Shown here: positions 51,896-60,260 of the stretch, piece by piece
Position numbering within the stretch: the first letter of the stretch is position 1
Layout: every line of letters starts with the position of its first letter
Source: Comamonas testosteroni
Lineage (GTDB): Bacteria; Pseudomonadota; Gammaproteobacteria; Burkholderiales; Burkholderiaceae_C
NCBI RefSeq assembly: GCF_003569915.1
Contig: NZ_KZ984455.1
Span: 1 to 64,000, forward strand
Reading direction: 5' to 3'
Length of the DNA: 64,000 nucleotides
Translations under genes and position numbers: made by a program
The notes under the pieces: model-generated
The model's database searches: none
What the model was told of the DNA's origin: nothing
The model's input: the letters and a program-made list of their open reading frames with translations, nothing else

Positions 51896-52800
51896 CATGC
51901 CGGTACGGCCAGCTCGCTCACCTGCTGCACCAGCCATTCGGCCATGGGCGAAAGACTGCGCCCGCGCTGCCAGACCACGCCATAGTGCGATGTCATGGAG
52001 GGCACATCTCTGGCATGAACCTGTTGAAGTTGGCTGCCTTGCAGCAAATGACGCACAGAAGGCTCGATGGCGGCCAGCACGGTATCGGTCTGTAGCGTCA
52101 GCGCAATCAGGCTGTGCACATCATCACATTCCACGGCCAGCAGCTCGCGCTCATGCCCCAGTTGCAGCTGAGCGCACAGGGCTTCGCGCACGGTCTGCGG
52201 CAGGCGCACGGCAGCCAGCCCATAGGCATGCAGCTGGGGCAGCGTAAAGCGGGTGCCAGCCTGTTGCAGCAGCGGATGGCCGCTGCGCACATACAGCCCG
52301 CCGCGCTGGGGCGGCAGAGGGCGGATGACCCAGTCGCCGCTGACAGGCAGCTCGCGGGTCTCTGCCACAAAGAATTCAATCTCCTCATCCTTGAGCCGCT
52401 GCAGCAACTGCTGCCAGTTGCCCATGATGGCGCGCACATGCACCTGCGGGTACTGGTTGCGGGCGCGCTGCAGCAGCGGAGCCAGTAGAAACTGCGTGGG
52501 AAACGGCCCAAACCCGCAGGCCGTGTCGCCCATCAGCCGTTCGCGGTACAGCTGCATATCGCGCTGCAGATTGCGGCTTTGTTGTACCAACTGACGTGCG
52601 CGCTCCAGCACAAAAAGCCCGGCCGCCGTGGGCCGCACTTCGCCCGCGCCCCGGTCGAACAGGCGCACGCCAAATTCCTGCTCGGCCGCCTGCACGCTGC
52701 GCGTGAGTGCGGGCTGACTCAGATGCAGCTGCTCGGCAGCGCGTGCGTAGTTGGCCTTGTCGGCCAGCGTGACCAGATGCTGCAGGCGGCGTATGTCCAT
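51895..52800 (-). CDS. LysR-family regulator, SdsB-like by position
   Basis: The protein has 301 residues from MDIRRLQHLVTLADKANYAR. The helix-turn-helix (AAEQLHLSQPALTRSVQAAE) and FGVRLFDRGAGEVRPTAAGL are canonical. The C-terminal effector domain has two periplasmic-binding-like lobes. It diverges from an alkyl sulfatase gene, the same arrangement as sdsB/sdsA in Pseudomonas, so it probably activates that gene in response to a sulfate ester. The start at 52800 is the family norm; an in-frame ATG at 52830 would overlap the iterons. Confidence 0.92.
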   Translation of the reverse strand: MDIRRLQHLVTLADKANYARAAEQLHLSQPALTRSVQAAEQEFGVRLFDRGAGEVRPTAAGLFVLERARQLVQQSRNLQRDMQLYRERLMGDTACGFGPFPTQFLLAPLLQRARNQYPQVHVRAIMGNWQQLLQRLKDEEIEFFVAETRELPVSGDWVIRPLPPQRGGLYVRSGHPLLQQAGTRFTLPQLHAYGLAAVRLPQTVREALCAQLQLGHERELLAVECDDVHSLIALTLQTDTVLAAIEPSVRHLLQGSQLQQVHARDVPSMTSHYGVVWQRGRSLSPMAEWLVQQVSELAVPA

Positions 52801-52814
52801 GGCAATGACTTCAG

Positions 52815-52843
52815 TGCATTGAAATTGCATTGACTATGCATTG
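52815..52843. promoter_or_regulatory. Three TGCATTG repeats spaced by 11 bp, probable LysR binding site
   Basis: TGCATTG occurs at 52815, 52826 and 52837, exactly one helical turn apart, so all three face the same side of the DNA. The last two overlap an inverted repeat TGCAT-N5-ATGCA. The site is just upstream of the LysR gene start and 114 bp before the sulfatase start. Confidence 0.72.
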
Positions 52844-52884
52844 GACGCAAGCCAAAGCGCTGCCCAGAATGTGACAGCGTTTCT

Positions 52885-52947
52885 GAAATTTTGAGGGTTT
52901 TAGCCCTCTAGTCCAGAACTATTAAAGGCTGATAGCTATAAAAACAG
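52885..52947 (-). repeat. Dispersed 60-bp AT-rich element, copy 11
   Basis: On the minus strand it reads TTTTTATAGCTATCAGCC, TTCTGGACTAGAGGGCTA, AAACCCTCAAAATTTCAG. It lies just upstream of the alkyl sulfatase and ends at its AGGAG ribosome-binding site. Confidence 0.88.
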
Positions 52948-52956
52948 GAGACAGAC

Positions 52957-54942
52957 ATGAGACCTCAGTGGACTTTGAAGGCCGGCACTGCGGCATTGAT
53001 GGCGAGCACTTTGCTGGCGGCCTGTGCCCACGACCCGGGCGCACAGCAAAGCGCAGCCACCTTGCAGGCGGGGCAAGCTAGCGTGCACACGCAGCAGGCA
53101 CTGGCCGCGTTTGCGCAGACCTTGCCGCCCGATGATGCGCAGGACCGCGAAGACGCCCAGCGCGGCCTGATTGCGCAGGCAACAGGGCAGATCAAGGCAG
53201 CCGATGGCCGCGTGCTCAAGGACTTCGGCGCTTATGACTTTGTGAAAGCGCCAGCGCCCGGCACCGTCAACCCCAGCCTCTGGCGTCATGCCCAGCTCAA
53301 TGCGCAGGCAGGGCTGTTCAAGGTCACGGACGGCATCTACCAGTTGCGTGGCTTCGACATGGGCAATATCACGCTGGTCGATGGCCAATCGGGCTGGATT
53401 GTGGTGGACGCGCTGACCAGCCGCGAAATCGCGGCAGCGGCCATGGCTTTTGCGCGCCAGCACCTGGGCAACAAACCCGTCACCGCACTGATCTTCACCC
53501 ACAGCCATGTGGACCATTTTGGCGGCGCGCTAGGCATCATCACGCCCGCCGAAGTCGCTCAGCGCCTTGTGCCCGTGGTGGCACCCGCCGGGTTTATGGA
53601 TGAAGCGACCAGCGAGAACCTGCTCGCAGGCACGGCCATGGCCAGACGCGCCATCTACCAGTTCGGGACTCGGTTGCCGCAGTCGGCCAGCGGCAATGTA
53701 GACACCGGCCTGGGCAAGGATCTGGTCAGCGGCCACATGGGCATACTTGCGCCCACCATCAGCATCGAGAAAGCGAATCAGGAACTGGTGCTGGACGGTG
53801 TGCGCTTTGTCTTTCACAACATGCCGGGGGCCGAAGCCCCAGCGGAGCTGACTTTCAGCATCCCCGAGCGCAAGGCCTTTGGCGGCGCGGAAATTCTGGC
53901 CCAGACCATGCACAACCTTCTGCCCATCCGCGGGGCCAAGGTGCGCGATGCGCTGCAGTGGTCTGCCTATCTGCAACAGGCGCTGGAGCACAGCCGCGAT
54001 GCCGAGGTCGTCTTCAACCAGCACAACTGGCCCGTGTGGGGGCAGGCGCGTATTGCCAGTTTTATCAGCCGCCAGCGTGATCTCTATAAATTCATGCATG
54101 ACCAGACGGTGCGCCTGATGAATCAGGGCCTGGTGCCCAGCGAGATTGCAACGCAGATCCGTCTGCCGCCCGAGCTGGCTGCCTTCTGGGGCGGGCGTGG
54201 CTACTACGGCGATCTGCGCCACAACGTCAAGGCCATCTACCAGTTCTATCTGGGTCACTACGACGGCAATCCAGCCCATCTGGACCCCTTGCCGCCCCAG
54301 GAAAAAGCGCAGAAATATGTGGCTGCGCTGGGCGGCGCAGGCAAGGTGCTTGAGCAAGGCCGGCTGGCGGCAGAGCAGGGCGACTATCGCTGGGCGGTGG
54401 AGCTGCTGCAGCAACTGGTATTTGCTGCGCCGGACCATGCCGAGGCCAAGGAGCTTCTGGCCCGCTGCCATGAGCAACTGGGCTACCGCGCAGAATCGGC
54501 CACCTGGCGCAACAGCTATCTGACGGCAGCGCAGGAGTTGCGTGCAGGCGTTGCGCCGATGTCCAAGGACGTATCCGCCATGGCCGAGATGACGGCCCAT
54601 ATCCCCACCGAGCGCTTTCTGGAGCTGCTGGCCACGCGGCTGGACGCCAGCAAGGCCGCAGGCCGACGCTTTGCCATGAATCTGGCGCTGGACGATGTGG
54701 GCGAGCGCTATGTGATCTGGCTGGAGAATGCCGTGCTGCATTTCCGCCGCGGTGAGCCGCAAAAAGATGCCCATGTCTCTCTGCGCTTGACCCGAGCGGC
54801 ATTTTTGAGGCTTTTATCGGGTGCAGTCAGGACAGAACAAGCGCCTGCTGCTATGAAAATTGAAGGTGACAGGGCCGCGCTTGGTCAGTTTCTGCAACTC
54901 TTTGACGGCAGCAAGCCGGACTTTCCCATCGTCACGCGCTGA
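52957..54942 (+). CDS. sdsA: Alkyl sulfatase, SdsA1/BDS1 type, lipoprotein
   Basis: This 661-residue enzyme hydrolyses alkyl sulfates such as dodecyl sulfate. It has a lipoprotein signal (KAGTAALMASTLLAACAH), a metallo-beta-lactamase core with THSHVDHFGGALGI and the later acid/His ligands, a dimerisation domain (GGRGYYGDLRHNVKAIYQFY), and a C-terminal SCP2-like domain (VSLRLTRAAFLRLLSG and KIEGDRAALGQFLQLFD). Most SdsA1 enzymes are secreted; this one is probably lipid-anchored. Positions 54800-54866 are a dispersed repeat read in frame. Confidence 0.94.
   Translation: MRPQWTLKAGTAALMASTLLAACAHDPGAQQSAATLQAGQASVHTQQALAAFAQTLPPDDAQDREDAQRGLIAQATGQIKAADGRVLKDFGAYDFVKAPAPGTVNPSLWRHAQLNAQAGLFKVTDGIYQLRGFDMGNITLVDGQSGWIVVDALTSREIAAAAMAFARQHLGNKPVTALIFTHSHVDHFGGALGIITPAEVAQRLVPVVAPAGFMDEATSENLLAGTAMARRAIYQFGTRLPQSASGNVDTGLGKDLVSGHMGILAPTISIEKANQELVLDGVRFVFHNMPGAEAPAELTFSIPERKAFGGAEILAQTMHNLLPIRGAKVRDALQWSAYLQQALEHSRDAEVVFNQHNWPVWGQARIASFISRQRDLYKFMHDQTVRLMNQGLVPSEIATQIRLPPELAAFWGGRGYYGDLRHNVKAIYQFYLGHYDGNPAHLDPLPPQEKAQKYVAALGGAGKVLEQGRLAAEQGDYRWAVELLQQLVFAAPDHAEAKELLARCHEQLGYRAESATWRNSYLTAAQELRAGVAPMSKDVSAMAEMTAHIPTERFLELLATRLDASKAAGRRFAMNLALDDVGERYVIWLENAVLHFRRGEPQKDAHVSLRLTRAAFLRLLSGAVRTEQAPAAMKIEGDRAALGQFLQLFDGSKPDFPIVTR
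54800..54866 (-). repeat. Dispersed 60-bp AT-rich element inside the alkyl sulfatase, copy 12
   Basis: On the minus strand it reads CAATTTTCATAGCAGCAGGC, GCTTGTTCTGTCCTGACTG and AAAAGCCTCAAAAATG in family order. It encodes the stretch LLSGAVRTEQAPAAMKIEG in the SCP2-like domain. Confidence 0.62.
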
Positions 54943-54999
54943 ACACCGATGGCGCATTGCGCGCCATGGTGTGCTGAATTTTGCAGCGCCCAAAAACAA

Positions 55000-55028
55000 A
55001 AAAACCGCATGGCTGGCATGCGGTTTTT
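55000..55028. terminator. Bidirectional terminator between sdsA and the cytochrome gene
   Basis: A 12-bp stem (AAAAACCGCATG and CATGCGGTTTTT) has a GCTGG loop and lies between convergent genes. Confidence 0.93.
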
Positions 55029-55058
55029 CTGATTTGCAGCGGGCGCTGCGGGCCATGA

Positions 55059-55367
55059 TCACTTCTGCGCCAGAATCCAGGCGACCAGCTTCTTGGCGTC
55101 GGCTTCGTTCACCTGAGCATTGGCGGGCATGGGCACGGGGCCCCAGACGCCAGAGCCACCCTTGATGACCTTGGTGGCCAGCTTGTCCGCAGCGTCCTTC
55201 TGGCCGGCGTACTTGGCAGCCACTTCCTTGAAGGCGGGGCCGACCAGCTTCTTGTCCACGGCGTGGCAGGCCATGCAGTTCTTGGACTGGGCCAGCGCCT
55301 GGTCAGCCATGGCGGGAGCCACAGCAGCAGCGGACAGGGCGAGGGCGATCAGAGTTTTCTTCATCAT
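55059..55367 (-). CDS. Small cytochrome c (c551/c552 type)
   Basis: This 102-residue precursor has a signal peptide (MMKKTLIALALSAAAVAPAM, cleavage at AMA-DQ). The mature part is about 80 residues with the haem motif CMACH, KLVGPAFKEVAAKYAGQKDA, and axial Met in VPMPANAQVNEADAKKLVAW. It is a periplasmic electron carrier. The start at 55367 follows GGGAACTC; an in-frame ATG 20 codons upstream is not needed. Confidence 0.94.
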   Translation of the reverse strand: MMKKTLIALALSAAAVAPAMADQALAQSKNCMACHAVDKKLVGPAFKEVAAKYAGQKDAADKLATKVIKGGSGVWGPVPMPANAQVNEADAKKLVAWILAQK

Positions 55368-55474
55368 GAGTTCCCGATACAAATTTATAGTGGGGGGTGT
55401 ATTTGTAGCGCATTCTAAGGCGTTCATTGCGTATGTAATGGTGAACGCATTGTTGAGAAAACCAAGGAGGGTGT

Positions 55475-55711
55475 ATGTATTTGTTAGGTCTGGCCATTTT
55501 GTTATCGCTGCTCAAACTGGCTGAAATCGGCCCGCCCGCCACCTGGAGTTGGTGGTACATCCTCGCCGTGTACGGCGCCACGGCGGTATGGTGGGCCTGG
55601 GCGGACGCATCGGGCTATACCAAGCGCAAGGCCATGCAGAAGATGGACAAGCGGGTTCAGGACCGCGTCAACCGCCAGAAAGAGGCGATGCAACCGGGCA
55701 AACGACGCTGA
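55475..55711 (+). CDS. Small Trp-rich membrane protein (TIGR04438-like)
   Basis: The 78-residue protein begins MYLLGLAILLSLLKLAEIGP. Two hydrophobic helices flank a PATWSWWYILAVYGATAVWW segment with six Trp in total. A basic amphipathic tail follows (KRKAMQKMDKRVQDRVNRQK). The arrangement matches the TIGR04438 small Trp-rich family known mostly in Burkholderiales, of unknown function. It diverges from the cytochrome gene. Confidence 0.85.
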   Translation: MYLLGLAILLSLLKLAEIGPPATWSWWYILAVYGATAVWWAWADASGYTKRKAMQKMDKRVQDRVNRQKEAMQPGKRR

Positions 55712-55731
55712 GCGTCGCTGAAAGCGAGGTG

Positions 55732-55756
55732 CAGACATCGTGATTGACGATGTCTG
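55732..55756 (+). other. Perfect hairpin upstream of ilvD
   Basis: CAGACATCGT and ACGATGTCTG form a 10-bp stem around GATTG, 20 nt after the Trp-rich gene and about 100 nt before ilvD. There is no T-run, so it is not a standard terminator. It could be an ilvD leader structure or an operator. Confidence 0.5.
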
Positions 55757-55858
55757 TGTCGCCCGATTGACCCAGCGCCGTCAGAGGCTGCATGCACTGC
55801 CGCGCAGTGCTGCGCCATAATCCAAAGTTCATTTCGATAACGTCTGATAGCGAACCCC

Positions 55859-57718
55859 ATGCCCGCATACCGTTCCAAAACCTCCACTGGCGGCCGCAAC
55901 ATGGCTGGTGCGCGCGCCCTGTGGCGTGCCACTGGCATGAAAGATGGCGACTTTGACAAGCCCATCATCGCCATTGCCAACTCCTTCACCCAGTTCGTGC
56001 CCGGCCATGTGCACCTGAAGGACCTGGGCCAGCTGGTCGCGCGCGAGATCGAAAAGGCCGGTGGCGTGGCCAAGGAATTCAACACCATCGCCGTGGACGA
56101 TGGCATTGCCATGGGCCACGACGGCATGCTGTATTCGCTGCCCAGCCGTGACCTGATTGCGGATTCGGTCGAGTACATGGTCAATGCCCATTGCGCCGAT
56201 GCGCTGGTGTGCATCTCCAACTGCGACAAGATCACCCCCGGCATGCTGATGGCCGCCATGCGCCTGAACATTCCGGTGATCTTTGTCTCCGGTGGCCCCA
56301 TGGAAGCGGGCAAGACCAAGCTGGCCAACCCCGACACCAAGGTCATCGAGTTCAAGAAGCTGGACCTGGTGGACGCCATGGTGATTGCGGCCGACCAGCG
56401 TTTTTCTGACGAAGAAGTGGCCCAGGTCGAGCGCTCGGCCTGCCCCACCTGCGGTTCGTGCTCGGGCATGTTTACCGCCAACTCCATGAACTGCCTGACC
56501 GAGGCGCTGGGCCTGTCCCTGCCCGGTAACGGCACGGTGGTGGCCACGCACGCCGACCGTGAAGAGCTGTTCCTGCGCGCCGGTCGCCGCATTGTGGAGC
56601 TGGCCCGCCAGCACTACGAGCAGGATGACGACTCCGTGCTGCCGCGCTCCGTGGGCTTCAAGGCCTTCGAGAACGCCATCACGCTGGACATCGCCATGGG
56701 CGGCTCCACCAACACCATCCTGCACCTGCTGGCGATTGCCCAGGAAGCCGGTATCGACTTCACCATGGCCGACATCGACCGCCTCTCGCGCGTCGTGCCC
56801 CAGCTGTGCAAGGTGGCGCCCAATACGCAGAAGTACCACATCGAAGACGTCCACCGCGCTGGCGGCATCATGGCCATCCTGGGTGAGCTGGACCGCGCCG
56901 GCAAGCTGCACACCGATGTGCCCACCGTGCACGCCAAGACCATGAAGGAAGCGCTGGACCAGTGGGACATCGTGCGCACGCAGGACGAAGCCGTGCGCCA
57001 CTTCTACATGGCGGGCCCCGCAGGCATCCCCACGCAAGTGGCGTTCAGCCAGAACACGCGCTGGCCCAGCCTGGATCTGGACCGCGCCGAAGGCTGCATC
57101 CGCTCTTACGAGCACGCTTTCAGCAAGGAAGGCGGCCTGGCCGTGCTGACCGGCAATATCGCTGAAAAGGGTTGCGTGGTGAAGTCCGCTGGCGTGGACG
57201 AATCCATTCTGGTCTTTGAAGGCCCCGCCCACGTGGTGGAGTCGCAGGACGAAGCCGTGGAGCATATCCTCAACGACCAGGTCAAGGCTGGTGATGTGGT
57301 CATCGTGCGCTACGAAGGCCCCAAGGGCGGCCCCGGCATGCAGGAAATGCTCTACCCCACGAGCTACATCAAGTCCAAGGGCCTGGGCAAAGCCTGCGCG
57401 CTGCTGACCGATGGCCGCTTCTCGGGCGGTACCTCTGGCCTGTCGATTGGTCACTGCTCGCCCGAAGCGGCTGCTGGCGGCGCGATTGGTTTGGTCAAGA
57501 ATGGCGACATCATCCGCATCGACATTCCGAACCGCACCATCAATATGCTGGTCAGCGACGAAGAACTGGCCAAGCGCCGCGAAGCGCAGAACGCCAAGGG
57601 CTGGAAGCCTGCCGAAGCTCGTCCCCGCAAGGTGTCTGCTGCACTCAAGGCCTATGCCAAGCTGGTGACCAGCGCCGACACGGGCGCCGTGCGCGACCTG
57701 TCTTTGCTGGACGACTAA
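55859..57718 (+). CDS. ilvD: Dihydroxy-acid dehydratase
   Basis: IlvD dehydrates 2,3-dihydroxy-isovalerate and its homologue in branched-chain amino-acid synthesis. The 619-residue enzyme shows Fe-S cysteines in [11 protein letters not shown] and [33 protein letters not shown], and the C-terminal [20 protein letters not shown]. It belongs to the longer E. coli-like class. It has a weak ribosome-binding site. A terminator follows at 57776. Confidence 0.98.
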   Translation: MPAYRSKTSTGGRNMAGARALWRATGMKDGDFDKPIIAIANSFTQFVPGHVHLKDLGQLVAREIEKAGGVAKEFNTIAVDDGIAMGHDGMLYSLPSRDLIADSVEYMVNAHCADALVCISNCDKITPGMLMAAMRLNIPVIFVSGGPMEAGKTKLANPDTKVIEFKKLDLVDAMVIAADQRFSDEEVAQVERSACPTCGSCSGMFTANSMNCLTEALGLSLPGNGTVVATHADREELFLRAGRRIVELARQHYEQDDDSVLPRSVGFKAFENAITLDIAMGGSTNTILHLLAIAQEAGIDFTMADIDRLSRVVPQLCKVAPNTQKYHIEDVHRAGGIMAILGELDRAGKLHTDVPTVHAKTMKEALDQWDIVRTQDEAVRHFYMAGPAGIPTQVAFSQNTRWPSLDLDRAEGCIRSYEHAFSKEGGLAVLTGNIAEKGCVVKSAGVDESILVFEGPAHVVESQDEAVEHILNDQVKAGDVVIVRYEGPKGGPGMQEMLYPTSYIKSKGLGKACALLTDGRFSGGTSGLSIGHCSPEAAAGGAIGLVKNGDIIRIDIPNRTINMLVSDEELAKRREAQNAKGWKPAEARPRKVSAALKAYAKLVTSADTGAVRDLSLLDD

Positions 57719-57775
57719 GTTACGCTTGTTTCGTCATATCGTCAGCACGGCCTTCCGTGTTGACGGACAATGCGG

Positions 57776-57807
57776 CAGCCGCCCGGTGCAAATCGGGCGG
57801 CTGTTTT
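57776..57807 (+). terminator. Intrinsic terminator of ilvD
   Basis: A 10-bp GC-rich stem (CAGCCGCCCG and CGGGCGGCTG) has an 8-nt loop and is followed by TTTT, 57 nt after the ilvD stop. It ends just before the Bug gene's possible start codons. Confidence 0.9.
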
Positions 57808-57824
57808 CAATGGTGTTGTCCGAA

Positions 57825-58874
57825 ATGAAGTTCCAGTCTGCTGCCCTCACGCGCCTTGCCTCCTCACTCACTGCAAGCAGGGGGCGCAGAGCCTGTGCCC
57901 TGGCCTTGCTGGCGCTGATGGGGGCGGCAGTCAGCGGCGCTGCGCAAGCCAATGAGCCGCGCTACCCGCAGCGGCCTGTGCGGCTGGTCGTGCCTTTCAC
58001 CCCCGGCGGCTCCACCGACATCGTGGCGCGAGTGATTGCCGAGGCCATGCACAGCAGTCTGGGGCAGCCTGTGGTGGTGGACAACCGCTCGGGTGCCAGC
58101 GGCCTGATTGGCGCGGAGTACGTGGCCCATGCCGCGCCGGACGGCTACACCATTGGTCTTGGCACCATCAGCACGCTGGTGGTCAACCCCGTCATGCTGC
58201 CCCAGTCCACACGCATTGACCCAGCCAAAGCCTTTGTGCCCGTGGTGGCGTTGGCCTCCATTCCTTCGGTGTTTTCCGTCAACCCGGCGCTGGGTGTGCG
58301 CAGCACGGCACAACTGGTGGCGCTGGCGCGCAGCAAGCCTGACCAACTCAATATCGGCTCTGCAGGCGTGGGCTCCATCGGCCACCTGATTGCCGAGCGC
58401 ATCAATGCGGACCTCAAGATCAAGCTGCACCACATTCCCTACAAAGGTCAGGGCCCGGTGGTCAGCAGCGCCTTGTCGGGAGAGACGCAGGTGCTCAGCG
58501 ACCAGTACCCGTCATCAGCGCCGCATGTGGCATCGGGCCGCTTGATTCCCTTCGCCGTGGCGGCCCAGCAGCGCCTGCCAGCCTTGCCACAGGTGCCCAC
58601 TTTCAAGGAACTGGGCCACCCCACGCTCAACAATCTGGCGATTACCTGGTTTGGCATCGTGGCCCCGGCAGGCACGCCTGCGGTGGTGATCCAGACCCTG
58701 AACAGCGCCGCCAATGCCGCGCTGCAGGACCCTGCCGTGCTGGACCGCCTGCAAAGCCTGGGCGTGCAGCCGCTGGGCGGCCCCGCGCAGCGCCTGCGCG
58801 AGATGATGGATGAGACCGCCCAGACCGTGCGCGAAACGGTGCAGGAGCATGGCGGGCAGCTCACAGTGCGCTGA
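57825..58874 (+). CDS. Bug-family solute-binding protein (TctC-like), orphan
   Basis: The protein has about 349 residues. The signal peptide is ACALALLALMGAAVSGAAQA-N. Bug landmarks are RPVRLVVPFTPGGSTDIVAR, VVVDNRSGASGLIGAEYVAH, LHHIPYKGQGPVVSSALSGE, and a C-terminal VAPAGTPAVVIQTLN. No transporter or enzyme genes adjoin it, so the ligand is unknown. The start is uncertain: 57825 and 57810 both lack a good ribosome-binding site. Upstream in-frame ATGs fall inside the ilvD terminator and are unlikely. Confidence 0.88.
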   Translation: MKFQSAALTRLASSLTASRGRRACALALLALMGAAVSGAAQANEPRYPQRPVRLVVPFTPGGSTDIVARVIAEAMHSSLGQPVVVDNRSGASGLIGAEYVAHAAPDGYTIGLGTISTLVVNPVMLPQSTRIDPAKAFVPVVALASIPSVFSVNPALGVRSTAQLVALARSKPDQLNIGSAGVGSIGHLIAERINADLKIKLHHIPYKGQGPVVSSALSGETQVLSDQYPSSAPHVASGRLIPFAVAAQQRLPALPQVPTFKELGHPTLNNLAITWFGIVAPAGTPAVVIQTLNSAANAALQDPAVLDRLQSLGVQPLGGPAQRLREMMDETAQTVRETVQEHGGQLTVR

Positions 58875-58882
58875 TTGCTTCT

Positions 58883-58940
58883 GTTTTGATAGCTGATGGC
58901 CTATATATCATTTAGACATCAGCCTTGTTTGGCTTCAAAT
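58883..58940 (+). repeat. Dispersed 60-bp AT-rich element, copy 13
   Basis: TTTTGATAGCTGATGGCC, TATATATCATTTAGACATC, AGCCTTGTTTGGCTTCAAAT. It starts 8 nt after the Bug stop, and its right end supplies the stop codon of the convergent MFS gene (58935-58937). Confidence 0.8.
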
Positions 58941-60125
58941 CACTGCCGCAGCACCTGCGCGAGGGCTGCGCCACATCCACAGCGCCAGCACCGCAATCAC
59001 CAGCAGCGCGGCCAGATTGATGGCCTCCCAGCCCAGCGTCTGCACCAGCACGCCGCAGCTCAGCGACATGGCGGCGGCCATGCCGTTATTGCTCCACTCC
59101 ATCAAGGGCTGGGCGGCGGCGCGTTCATCGGGCGTATGGGCCTGCGACAGCAGCGTGGTACCTGCCAGCAGCATCAGATTCCAGCCCGCGCCCAGCAGCA
59201 GCGAGCTGGCCAGAAATAGCGTTTGAGACAGCCCGCTCAAGGCCAGCGTGGCACTGGTGGCCAGCAAAGCGGTGCCCAGCCAGGCCACCCGCCGCGCGCC
59301 CAGCTTGTCAATTGCGGGGCCGGCCAGCAGCGATGGCGCAAACATGCCCAGCACATGCCACTGAATCACATGGGTGGAGTGGGCCAGACTCATGCCCAGC
59401 CCATGCATGGCCAGCGGCGTGGCATTCATCACCAGAATCATCAGCCCATGGCCGCAGGCCGTGACCACCAGCGCCTGACGGATGGCAGGGCGCTGCAGCA
59501 AAGCCTTGCGCTGCGCCTTGAGCGTTGCTGGCATGCCGGACTGGGGCGGTGCGGCTGGGCTTGCCGCATCTGGCAGATAACGCAGCAGCACCATGGCGCA
59601 GGCCGCCAGCACCGCAATGCACAGATAAGCCCCGGCAGCGGCCACGCTTAGCCAGTTCTGCGCCTGCAAGGCCAGACTGGGCGCAAGCAGCGCAGCCAGA
59701 ATGCCGCCGCCCACCACCCATGATGCCGCGCGGCCCTTGTGCTGGGCGTCCACCCCATCGAGCGCGGCAAAGCGGTAAAAGCCGCTCGACGCCTGATAGC
59801 CGCCCAGCAGCAGCATGGCCGCGCAAAACAGCGCAAAGCTCTGCAGATAGAGTGCCGCCGCAGCCGCCAGCCCCGCCAGCACGCCCAGCGCCGCACCGCG
59901 CTGCAGGCCGATGGAGCGGCCGCACTGCTGCATCCAGCGCGCCAGCCGGCCAATGGCCAGCAGATTGCCCACGACCAGCAGTGTCAGCGGCAAGGTGGCA
60001 AGCATGGGCCAGGGCGTGAGCTTCTGGCCCATCAGCCCCGTCAGCGCAATGCCAATGATGGAGCAACTCCAGTACAGGGCCTGAGCCAGACTCAGCAGCC
60101 CCAGAGCAGGGTAGCGACGCAACAT
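58935..60125 (-). CDS. Major-facilitator-superfamily transporter
   Basis: This 396-residue inner-membrane protein has about 12 helices. It begins MLRRYPALGLLSLAQALYWS; an AGAGAG ribosome-binding site precedes the ATG at 60125. The central cytoplasmic loop (RYLPDAASPAAPPQSGMPAT) divides the two six-helix halves, and motif-A-like GPAIDKLGARRVAWLGTALL lies in the second half. The substrate is unknown. The arrangement recalls the YfcJ/YnfM-type efflux group, but I cannot place it further. Confidence 0.85.
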   Translation of the reverse strand: MLRRYPALGLLSLAQALYWSCSIIGIALTGLMGQKLTPWPMLATLPLTLLVVGNLLAIGRLARWMQQCGRSIGLQRGAALGVLAGLAAAAALYLQSFALFCAAMLLLGGYQASSGFYRFAALDGVDAQHKGRAASWVVGGGILAALLAPSLALQAQNWLSVAAAGAYLCIAVLAACAMVLLRYLPDAASPAAPPQSGMPATLKAQRKALLQRPAIRQALVVTACGHGLMILVMNATPLAMHGLGMSLAHSTHVIQWHVLGMFAPSLLAGPAIDKLGARRVAWLGTALLATSATLALSGLSQTLFLASSLLLGAGWNLMLLAGTTLLSQAHTPDERAAAQPLMEWSNNGMAAAMSLSCGVLVQTLGWEAINLAALLVIAVLALWMWRSPRAGAAAVI

Positions 60126-60200
60126 GGTGTTCTCTCTTTCTCGTGAAGAAGGCCAAGCAATCCCCTGGCGCAGCGGCACGCCATTGGGTTGCGGTACTAT

Positions 60201-60260
60201 GAAATGAGTAGCTGCTAGCGCTTATGTTGTAAGGACTAGAGCCTGCTTTTGCTTGAAATC
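60201..60260 (+). repeat. Dispersed 60-bp AT-rich element, copy 14
   Basis: GAGTAGCTGCTAGCGCTTAT, TTGTAAGGACTAGAGCCTGC and TTTTGCTTGAAAT. It borders the stop codon of the GlxA-like gene (60259-60261) and lies upstream of the MFS gene. Confidence 0.75.
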
